Shown: in pieces, positions 1 through 6,605 of the stretch
Layout of the letters: every line of letters begins with the position of its first letter
How positions within the stretch are numbered: position 1 is the first letter of the stretch
Origin: Massilia sp. Root133
GTDB taxonomy: Bacteria; Pseudomonadota; Gammaproteobacteria; Burkholderiales; Burkholderiaceae_D
NCBI RefSeq assembly: GCF_001426525.1
Contig: NZ_LMEW01000004.1
Coordinates: 1-64,000, forward strand
Length of the DNA: 64,000 nt
Direction of reading: 5' to 3'
Position numbers and translations under genes: made by a program
Notes under the pieces: model-generated
What the model was told of the DNA's origin: nothing
The model's input: the letters and a program-made list of their open reading frames with translations, nothing else
The model's database searches: none

Positions 1-91
1 CCGGGACTGCTGAACCCAGCAATCAAGTCACCCAGCATAGCCCTTGCACGAAACAAAGGCCAGCTACGACGAGGAAGATGATCGCACGAAA

Positions 92-223
92 CTAAACACT
101 TAGCTTAGTCGGAACCGCTTCCCCGGTTACGTCAGTGAATTCGACGCGCCGGTCCAGGCCACCGGCCTGATCCATTAATTCTTTCCCAGTAGCCTTGTCA
201 ACCCTGGCCAAAGCCTGGATCAT
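92..223 (-). CDS. 43-residue hypothetical protein, coupled to the T6SS effector
   Basis: A 44-codon frame starts at an ATG that overlaps the stop of the upstream effector gene as ATGA and ends in TAG at 92-94. The 4-bp overlap is the usual sign of translational coupling. It is also the junction style used between vgrG and the effector just upstream. The peptide is hydrophilic (begins MIQALARVDKATGKEL, ends VPTKLSV), with no signal peptide or membrane segment, and I do not recognise it. Its place, directly after an effector, is where an immunity gene usually sits, but 43 residues is short for one. It could be a truncated immunity gene or chance. The DNA is less GC-rich than the window average. 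Confidence 0.4.
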   Translation of the reverse strand: MIQALARVDKATGKELMDQAGGLDRRVEFTDVTGEAVPTKLSV

Positions 224-1539
224 CTCATCCCGGTTTTCAGGAAAAACACGATTTGTTCTCCGCCCCCTTCCAGGTAACGATCTGTTCCCGCAAGCTCTTG
301 GCTAGCAGCTGGACCTCGCCAGACCGCCAACGACTCACCGTCCTTGATCTCATATTCGACGAACCATCCGTTCTGATTCCAATCTGGCTTTACAGCGAAT
401 CGTTCTCGCCACTCATCCCGATTCCTGAGTGCCTTGAACTCCTCCTCGGTCATCCAAAATATTCCCGCTCCTTCGTTGGACGGATCGACGATACGATAGA
501 GCTTCGCGGGCCCCTTGATTTTATCTGCCCTCATTCCGCCTTCCTTCCTAGAGAAGGTCTTGACAAGCCACTCCTGGAGCGGTGGATGCCCCGGATTTTC
601 TTCCATCAGTGCCTTCATCTTTTTCTCTGACAGTTTCAGACGGGGATGCTTCATCCTGTTAGGGCGCTTCTTCGCCCATTTCGGCGGGTTGGCATTAATT
701 AGTCTTGCCGCCCCGGATTCGGACATGGGCGCTATCCACCCGCGATTAGTCCGATAGACCTGCACACGCCATGCCTGATCGTCCAGGCGCTTGGCCAGAA
801 CCTTCAGCACGGCCCGCACCGGCTGCACGAACTGCTGGACGGCATTGCCCATACCCCGCCGGTTCGCATCGACCAGCTTCATGAAATCATCAATGTTTTC
901 GCGAACGGTCGTGGGTACAATCGGCCGTATCTTGCGCAGCAAAGCCTTCAACTCGCCGATCTTTTCGTCCAACAGCTTTCCCAGCTTCGCCGGGCTCAAT
1001 GTCTCCGACATGTCGCGTATCGTCTTCGCGAGGAACCGGTACATATCCGGAATCTTGCCGTCCGTCGCCCACTTCAGCACGCGGTTGTGCTGCAGGTAAT
1101 CCGTGATTTTCGGAAGTGCCGCATCGCATGCGCGATTGGCCGCCGTCACCAACCTGCTCACATTCAGGATGTCGTCGGCATGCTTGATGACGGGCTTCAG
1201 ATAGACCCACACGAGCCGCAAGGCACTTTTGACGACCGTCCCGGCTTCTGGGAAAAAACCCACGGCCGTGGTCGCAATGAAAAACAAGGTGACCTTGTTG
1301 TCTGGGTCGCGCCGGTATTGCCGGATGTTCGCGCACACGTCGCGCAAGTCGCACACGGTGTCGACGATCGGGAACAACGACACCACCATGTCCAATCCGA
1401 TCTGCCCCGCCGACCGCTCCTGGTTGAAGTCGCCCTGAAGGGCACCCCAGATCCATTCGCCAATACCGATGTCGTCCGGTTTTTCCCGGCCGTGGACTTC
1501 ATTCAACGCATCCAGGGTATCGTCGCTTGCCGCCATCAT
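220..1539 (-). CDS. Putative type VI secretion effector (toxin), VgrG-linked
   Basis: A 439-residue protein whose ATG overlaps the vgrG stop by 4 bp, so the two are almost certainly co-translated. Residues ~25-100 (GALQGDFNQERSAGQIGLD, then hydrophobic stretches around LFPIVDTV and FFIATTAVGFFPEAG) resemble an N-terminal region I recall from VgrG/PAAR-linked effectors, with two possible membrane-inserting helices. The middle (~110-270) is predicted helical and Lys-rich. The C-terminus (~340-435: KLYRIVDP, GIFWMTEEEF, NGWFVEYEI, GGGEQIVFF) looks like a compact separate toxin domain. The YR, W and final E-containing strand faintly recall ADP-ribosyltransferase-like folds, but I cannot assign an activity. 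GC falls towards the 3' end, which suggests an exchanged toxin tip. Location gives the effector call; the toxic activity is inference. Confidence 0.65.
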   Translation of the reverse strand: MMAASDDTLDALNEVHGREKPDDIGIGEWIWGALQGDFNQERSAGQIGLDMVVSLFPIVDTVCDLRDVCANIRQYRRDPDNKVTLFFIATTAVGFFPEAGTVVKSALRLVWVYLKPVIKHADDILNVSRLVTAANRACDAALPKITDYLQHNRVLKWATDGKIPDMYRFLAKTIRDMSETLSPAKLGKLLDEKIGELKALLRKIRPIVPTTVRENIDDFMKLVDANRRGMGNAVQQFVQPVRAVLKVLAKRLDDQAWRVQVYRTNRGWIAPMSESGAARLINANPPKWAKKRPNRMKHPRLKLSEKKMKALMEENPGHPPLQEWLVKTFSRKEGGMRADKIKGPAKLYRIVDPSNEGAGIFWMTEEEFKALRNRDEWRERFAVKPDWNQNGWFVEYEIKDGESLAVWRGPAASQELAGTDRYLEGGGEQIVFFLKTGMR

Positions 1540-4391
1540 TTCCCTCCCTTTCTGCGGGACGTGGCGACGTTGTCCGGCGCGCCTTTGACAAGAGAATCGA
1601 CCTTTGCAAGCAGATCTGCCCCGGTCGGCCGCGGCTCGTCTCTGGCAGAAAGCGCGTTGTGATACACGACCTTGGTGACGGCTTCCGGCAGCTTACGTTC
1701 TTCGGCCATGCCATTACCATCCAGGATGCCGCTCTTTTGCTTGCCGTCCGCGAAGTGCAACGTGTAAGGCACGCCTGCCATCGGGTGTCCCTGGAAGCCA
1801 TCCAGATCGAGCTTCAGCCAACTGGTGTGCTCGGCCGCTGGAAAGAACGGCAACGCCGTCTCCTTGCGGGCAGGACCTTCCCATTTGTGGGCTCCCGCCT
1901 TGACCGTGAAGTCGCCTGCACAGCCCTGCTCGATCTTGCCGTCTGCGATCCTGATGTAGGCACCTCCACACGACAACGTGATGCTCGTCTTGGCCGCAAT
2001 GACGATGTCGCCCTGGCTGGCGGTCATCGTCACGTCGCGGTCCGCGGCGATACCGATGCTATCCTGCTGTGCCTGGATCTCCACCTTGCCGGCGCGCGCG
2101 ATGTACTTCATGCCGTCCCAGTGCGCAAACAGCGACATGCCTTTGCCTGCATGGATGTTCACGCGCTGTCCCGCAACCGCCTGGATGTGCTGTTGCGCGA
2201 CGATGTTTTGCTGTCCGCCGCTGTAATTCACGCTGGAGTTCGGCGTCGCGCTCAGGAAGCCGCCCTCCGCATATGTCGCGATCAACGGCGCAGCACGGTG
2301 GGTGCTGTCCTCCGCCTGGGTATTGGTGCCCTGCTCGGCATTCCTCAGGTCTTCCTCCAGTTGCCGATGTGGCGCGAGATCGACCGGCAGCGCCTGATGC
2401 TGCTCGGCGAATTCACCCAGTTCCTTGAGAAGTGCCTGCGACCCTTCGAGCAGTGCCTGTAACGGCGCCCGTTCCAGTTGCTTGCCGGCCCCGCCGAGCA
2501 TGGCCTGGGTCGTCAACAGCAATAGTCTGGCCGCGCGCACCACCACCGATTGATCGCTGCGCAATTCCGCGCCTTCGCCGCGCGGGCGCCCGTTCATACC
2601 GGTTCTCGGATGTGTCAACCAGCCCAGGTTCAGCTGACTATGCCCGTGTTCGCTGGCCAGTTGCGCGCTGATCTGCCCCGGCGTGTCGTCCAGTCGCAAC
2701 TGGTTATAACGCGCGCCCTGGACTTCTTTGCTCTTGATGCCGGCCAGGAAGCGATTGCCGGGCAGCTCGCCTGTATGACTGAACGCCGGGGGATGCGCCC
2801 TGCCGCCGAATACCCGCCCCACGACGATCGGCTTGTCCGGGTCGCCGCCCAGGAAATCCACCAGCACTTCGTCCCCGACGCGGGGAAGACTGATGCTTCC
2901 CCAGCGGTCGCCCGCCCAATGGCTTGCGACACGCACCCAGGCGGAATCCCGGTCGGAGTTGCTTGCGCCGGCGCCGTGCGCATGATCCTGCTCGCGCGTA
3001 CCGGGAAACCGGATCTTGATACGCCCGAGCTCGTCGCAATGAACTTCTTCGCCCGGCGGTCCAACGACGACAGCGGACTGCAACCGCACGTGCGGCAGGT
3101 CCGCTACGGGGTCGTACGCCGGCACGATCGGAATGCCGCGCCGTACGCAGGTGAACCGGTTGGTGAATTTGACGCCGCGTGCTTCACTCGCCCGTACCAG
3201 TGCTGCATGGTCCGATCCTGCATGCCACGCGCTATCGTCAACAAGGCGCCGTGCGCGTTCGTCAAGTATCTCGGGCAGGTTGTTTTCAGCGGCAAGCGCC
3301 AGTTCGGTGACCACGAACTCGCGTTCATCGTCGGGGTGGGTATCGATCTCCGGATGACCTTCCAGCCGAAACCATTCGCCGACACACAGATCGCGCACGC
3401 CGCTCTCGCCATGGAAGCACTTGGCTTCGTATTCATGACGCTCCATGCGCAGTTCGCCCAGCGTGCGATAATCGTTACCGTCGTCGCCCGCATGTGGAGA
3501 GTCGATCCGGTAATCGTCCAGGCTGGAGGCAAACCGGTTGCCCGCCTCGCCTTGCCGCATCGTGGTGGGCGCCTGGGCCGACATCATCCGACCCTGCATA
3601 TAATCCCAGCTTGCACGCGTAACGCTGCCAGCCTTCATCGTACGGACCGCGTTCCAGTCGATGACGCCATCGCGCGCCTCCGTGCCCGCATCGCGATGAA
3701 AGCGTACCGTGCCGGAGGCACTGCGTGGGAGCGATCCTGGCTCGTCAAACAGGACGAGCGTATGCAAAGGGACGGCCGTCCCGCCGGCCACGCTGGCGGA
3801 GACGTGGCGCATGGACCACGCGAGGCCTCGCCGCTTCCACAACCGGCGCAGGAAAACGGCATCGTGTTCATTCTGCTGCATCGTGTACGCGCGCGCCGGA
3901 TAACGCTGTGTCACGCCGGACGTATCGAGGTCGAAGGCAGCCGCGAGGATCGGGTTGGCGTGCTGCCATTCGCGCACGAGCTGTTCCGATATATCGACCT
4001 CGTTCAAGTCGCGGAAGATACGCGTGTTGACACGGTGTTCCATCAGCGCCAGCGCATCACGCACCACCAACTCGTAGGCTGCGAGCCCGCCGTCGCTCCG
4101 CCCGGCGGACGCCCTCGCTACGATCCCGCAGACCGATCGCAAGCCGCCCCGGTCCGTGACGAACTGCAGCTCGACGGGCAGCGCCATAAATTCTTTCAAC
4201 TGCAAGCCCGCGTGGGTGGCGACGCATAGCAGGCGATACTCGAAGCCGCCGCACAACACTTCGCGGCCGTGGACATGCTTGACCAGCAGTACGTCGTCGA
4301 GCGCCGCGTCCCTGACCCATACCCGCAGGCGAATCGGACGGTTTCCTTGGGTGGGAATGGCGGCGAACCTGGGGAAATTCGGCAGCTTCAT
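1536..4391 (-). CDS. vgrG: Type VI secretion system tip protein VgrG (TssI family)
   Basis: Forms the trimeric spike on the Hcp tube of the T6SS and carries effectors. The 951-residue product starts at the ATG at 4391, preceded by GAAAGG eight bases upstream; an ATG nine codons earlier lacks a ribosome site. In order: phage gp27-like base (~1-370, including MQQNEHDAVFLRRLWKRRG), gp5-like OB fold (~430-520; DELGRIKIRFPG, SWVRVAS-like core, LPRVGDEVLVDFLGGDPD), the conserved NQLRLDD segment, then a DUF2345-type beta-helix needle (~620-850; VNIHAGKGMSLFAH). The last ~95 residues (PYTLHFADGK, SGILDGNGMAEERKLP) look like a transthyretin-like extension, a known effector-docking device in some VgrGs. 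No other T6SS structural gene lies in the window, so this is an orphan vgrG island or the edge of one. Confidence 0.93.
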   Translation of the reverse strand: MKLPNFPRFAAIPTQGNRPIRLRVWVRDAALDDVLLVKHVHGREVLCGGFEYRLLCVATHAGLQLKEFMALPVELQFVTDRGGLRSVCGIVARASAGRSDGGLAAYELVVRDALALMEHRVNTRIFRDLNEVDISEQLVREWQHANPILAAAFDLDTSGVTQRYPARAYTMQQNEHDAVFLRRLWKRRGLAWSMRHVSASVAGGTAVPLHTLVLFDEPGSLPRSASGTVRFHRDAGTEARDGVIDWNAVRTMKAGSVTRASWDYMQGRMMSAQAPTTMRQGEAGNRFASSLDDYRIDSPHAGDDGNDYRTLGELRMERHEYEAKCFHGESGVRDLCVGEWFRLEGHPEIDTHPDDEREFVVTELALAAENNLPEILDERARRLVDDSAWHAGSDHAALVRASEARGVKFTNRFTCVRRGIPIVPAYDPVADLPHVRLQSAVVVGPPGEEVHCDELGRIKIRFPGTREQDHAHGAGASNSDRDSAWVRVASHWAGDRWGSISLPRVGDEVLVDFLGGDPDKPIVVGRVFGGRAHPPAFSHTGELPGNRFLAGIKSKEVQGARYNQLRLDDTPGQISAQLASEHGHSQLNLGWLTHPRTGMNGRPRGEGAELRSDQSVVVRAARLLLLTTQAMLGGAGKQLERAPLQALLEGSQALLKELGEFAEQHQALPVDLAPHRQLEEDLRNAEQGTNTQAEDSTHRAAPLIATYAEGGFLSATPNSSVNYSGGQQNIVAQQHIQAVAGQRVNIHAGKGMSLFAHWDGMKYIARAGKVEIQAQQDSIGIAADRDVTMTASQGDIVIAAKTSITLSCGGAYIRIADGKIEQGCAGDFTVKAGAHKWEGPARKETALPFFPAAEHTSWLKLDLDGFQGHPMAGVPYTLHFADGKQKSGILDGNGMAEERKLPEAVTKVVYHNALSARDEPRPTGADLLAKVDSLVKGAPDNVATSRRKGGK

Positions 4392-4485
4392 GGGAATGAC
4401 CTTTCGCAAGAAAAGCATTTCCGCAAGAAATTGCCATACGACCTATTGAGGTGAGTTGACGTACCTCATTGCAATACCCTAAGCA

Positions 4486-5091
4486 CTACGCGCCTACAAA
4501 CGTTTTCAGATAATCCTGAGGAATGTCGACCCGGTACACACCGCCCGCCAGGATCGTCACGATCACGGCCGCCGTGATGACGCCGATGCCCGCTGCGAGC
4601 GCGGCGACAACCACGCGCCGTTCTCCGGCACGCCGCGCCAACGCGCACCCCAGGTGCACGAACAGCGCGGCCACCGCCAGGAAATAGTAGGGCACGAAGA
4701 ACAGCACGAACGGCCACACGTGCAGGCCGGCCGCCGCGAAATGGAAATTCGTATCGAGCCCGCCCGCGCGCCCCGCCAGCACGGCCGCCACGTGGATCGC
4801 GAGGAACAGCGCGACGTACGCGCCGGATCCCGCCTGCAGCCACGCGAGCACGCCGCGCCGCCGCTGCCGCCCCGTCCACAGCATGCGCAGCCCGCTCGCC
4901 GCCTGCAGCACCACGCATGCAAGCAGTACGGCTTCCACGACCGGCTGCCGGTACACGCGGCGCGCGGCGTCCATGAAGCGGACATGGGCATCGACGCCGG
5001 CCAGCGCCGCCAGGTGATTCGCCACGTGCACCACCAAAAACACCGCGAGCACGGCGCCCGCGGCCCGGTGCAGGCGGCGCGGCGCGATCAT
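4486..5091 (-). CDS. Five-helix membrane protein, probable b-type cytochrome
   Basis: A 201-residue integral membrane protein with about five hydrophobic helices (~10-30, 50-70, 88-107, 122-145, 155-178). Histidines lie within or next to helices (HVANHLAAL near 22-26, FLAIHVAAVL near 100, LDTNFHFAAAGLHVWPF near 117-124, LFVHLGCAL near 145), as in succinate-dehydrogenase cytochrome b-like membrane anchors, so heme b binding is likely. Its ATG overlaps the P450 stop (TGATG), implying translational coupling. It may pass electrons between the quinone pool and the P450 or another partner; that is inference. A standalone hypothetical membrane protein is the alternative. Confidence 0.6.
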   Translation of the reverse strand: MIAPRRLHRAAGAVLAVFLVVHVANHLAALAGVDAHVRFMDAARRVYRQPVVEAVLLACVVLQAASGLRMLWTGRQRRRGVLAWLQAGSGAYVALFLAIHVAAVLAGRAGGLDTNFHFAAAGLHVWPFVLFFVPYYFLAVAALFVHLGCALARRAGERRVVVAALAAGIGVITAAVIVTILAGGVYRVDIPQDYLKTFVGA

Positions 5092-6506
5092 CAGGTGCGC
5101 GCCGTGATGCGCAGCGTGAGCGGCGTCTCCGGCCTCAGCGTGATGTTGAAGACGGGCTTCGGCGGCGCCATCCCGGCCGGCGCCTCGACCATGTACCGCT
5201 GCAGGAACATCGCGGCCAGCAGCGTCATCTCCGCCAGCGCGAGATGCTGGCCCAGGCACACGCGCGGGCCCGTCCCGAACGGCATGAAGGCGCCGCGCGG
5301 GATAGCCGGCGCGCCGGGCGCGAAACGCTCGGGGCGGAACGCATCCGGTTCCGGGAACCAGCGGGCGTCGTGATGCATCAGGTGCAGCGGTATGCCGAAC
5401 ATCGTCCGGGCCGGCAGCTGCCAGCCGCCCAGCGTGATCGGCCGCACCGACCGGCGCGTGATGAGTATGGGCGCGGCGGGATAGAGGCGCAGGGTCTCCT
5501 GCAACGTGCGCCCCAGATAGTCCAGCGCGGGGAGGTCGGCGGCCGCGGGCAGCCTGCCCTGCAGGACGGCGTCGACCTCCGCGCGCGCGGCCGCCTGAAC
5601 GGACGGATTCGCGGCCATGCACCATGACCACCACGTCAGGGCCGCGGCCGTCGTCTCGTGGCCAGCCAGGAACGTCGACATGCACTCGTCGCGCACGGCC
5701 TTCAGGGGCCACGTGACCGGGTCGCCGACGTGCAGCGCCAGCAGGCGGGTGAGCAGGTCCTGCGGCCAGTCGGCCTGCGGCAGCGCCATGCGCGCCTGCA
5801 CGTGGCCGTCGATCAGCCGGTCGAGCGTGGCGAGCGCGCGGCGCTTCCTTGCCTTCCAGGGCATCCAGTCGGGCCAGCTCCTTGGCCAATACATCTCGGC
5901 ATTACCGGCGACGGCCACGTCGTGCACGGCCCGTTCGGCGTCGCGGGCGTCCGCCACGATCCCGCTCGAGAACATCATCCGCACGATCACGTCCATGCCC
6001 AGCGACGTGAAGGCGCTCTCGATCGCCCAGGCGGCGTCGGACCGCGGCCACTGCGCGAACGCGGCGTCGGCGGCATGCGCCATCGCGGGCAGGAAGGCCT
6101 GCACGGCCCTGGGCGTGAAGGCCGGCTGCAACGCGTGCCGCTTCGTGCGCCATGCGGCGCCTTCGGTGGTGAGCGTACTGTGGCCATGCACTTGCGCGAA
6201 CACCTCGATGGCGCGCTCCCAGCGCACCAGCGCGTCGTGATGGTCGACGAGCAGTTCACGCACCCGTTCGGGGTCGGTGACGACGATCTGGTGCTCGGGC
6301 CAGATCCGCAGGTGCACCATGCCGCCGTACTCGTCGCGCCAGGCGGACAATGCGCCGAGCAGGTCGCGCGACATCGCGCGCAGGAAGCGCCAACCCGTCA
6401 GGCCGGAGGGCGGTCCGGGAGGCCAGGTGCCGGGTGGATGGGATGCCGGCGCGCTGCTCGCGGCGCCGGCGTGGAAGGGGCAGGAGGGGGGCGTGGTCGT
6501 TTTCAT
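5091..6506 (-). CDS. Cytochrome P450
   Basis: A 471-residue soluble heme monooxygenase. The oxygen-binding I-helix motif FLAGHETTAAALTW, the K-helix ExxR (QETLRLYP) and the heme-binding loop FGTGPRVCLG with Cys ~417 are all visible. Many P450s of this bacterial type hydroxylate fatty acids or terpenoids, but the substrate cannot be read from sequence. Start: ATG at 6506 (MKTTTPPSCPF). An in-frame ATG at 6515 is equally close, and a further 5' extension from 6575 would be unlike the family. No ferredoxin or reductase gene is adjacent; instead the stop overlaps a membrane cytochrome-like gene. The gene is divergent from a sensor kinase across a ~100 bp gap. Confidence 0.93.
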   Translation of the reverse strand: MKTTTPPSCPFHAGAASSAPASHPPGTWPPGPPSGLTGWRFLRAMSRDLLGALSAWRDEYGGMVHLRIWPEHQIVVTDPERVRELLVDHHDALVRWERAIEVFAQVHGHSTLTTEGAAWRTKRHALQPAFTPRAVQAFLPAMAHAADAAFAQWPRSDAAWAIESAFTSLGMDVIVRMMFSSGIVADARDAERAVHDVAVAGNAEMYWPRSWPDWMPWKARKRRALATLDRLIDGHVQARMALPQADWPQDLLTRLLALHVGDPVTWPLKAVRDECMSTFLAGHETTAAALTWWSWCMAANPSVQAAARAEVDAVLQGRLPAAADLPALDYLGRTLQETLRLYPAAPILITRRSVRPITLGGWQLPARTMFGIPLHLMHHDARWFPEPDAFRPERFAPGAPAIPRGAFMPFGTGPRVCLGQHLALAEMTLLAAMFLQRYMVEAPAGMAPPKPVFNITLRPETPLTLRITART

Positions 6507-6568
6507 GCCTGGCATTCTCGGCCCGGCGCGCGAACCCGGTATTGAACGAAAACGACATCGACGATCAG

Positions 6569-6598
6569 TTGTCACGCCGAACCGGCAGCTTCTATACT
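6569..6598 (+). promoter_or_regulatory. Sigma-70-type promoter giving a probable leaderless mRNA
   Basis: TTGTCA (6569-6574), an 18-bp spacer and TATACT (6593-6598) form a near-consensus promoter. The ATG of the sensor kinase lies only 7 bases beyond the -10 box, where transcription should start, and no properly spaced Shine-Dalgarno is present. The transcript is therefore predicted to begin at or next to the start codon. Confidence 0.55.
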
Positions 6599-6605
6599 GT
6601 CGGGA

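Noticed and set aside
4447-4468. Weak hairpin (TGAGGT...ACCTCA) after the membrane cytochrome-like gene
   Set aside because: Six base pairs with a 10-base loop and no T run; not enough to call a terminator.
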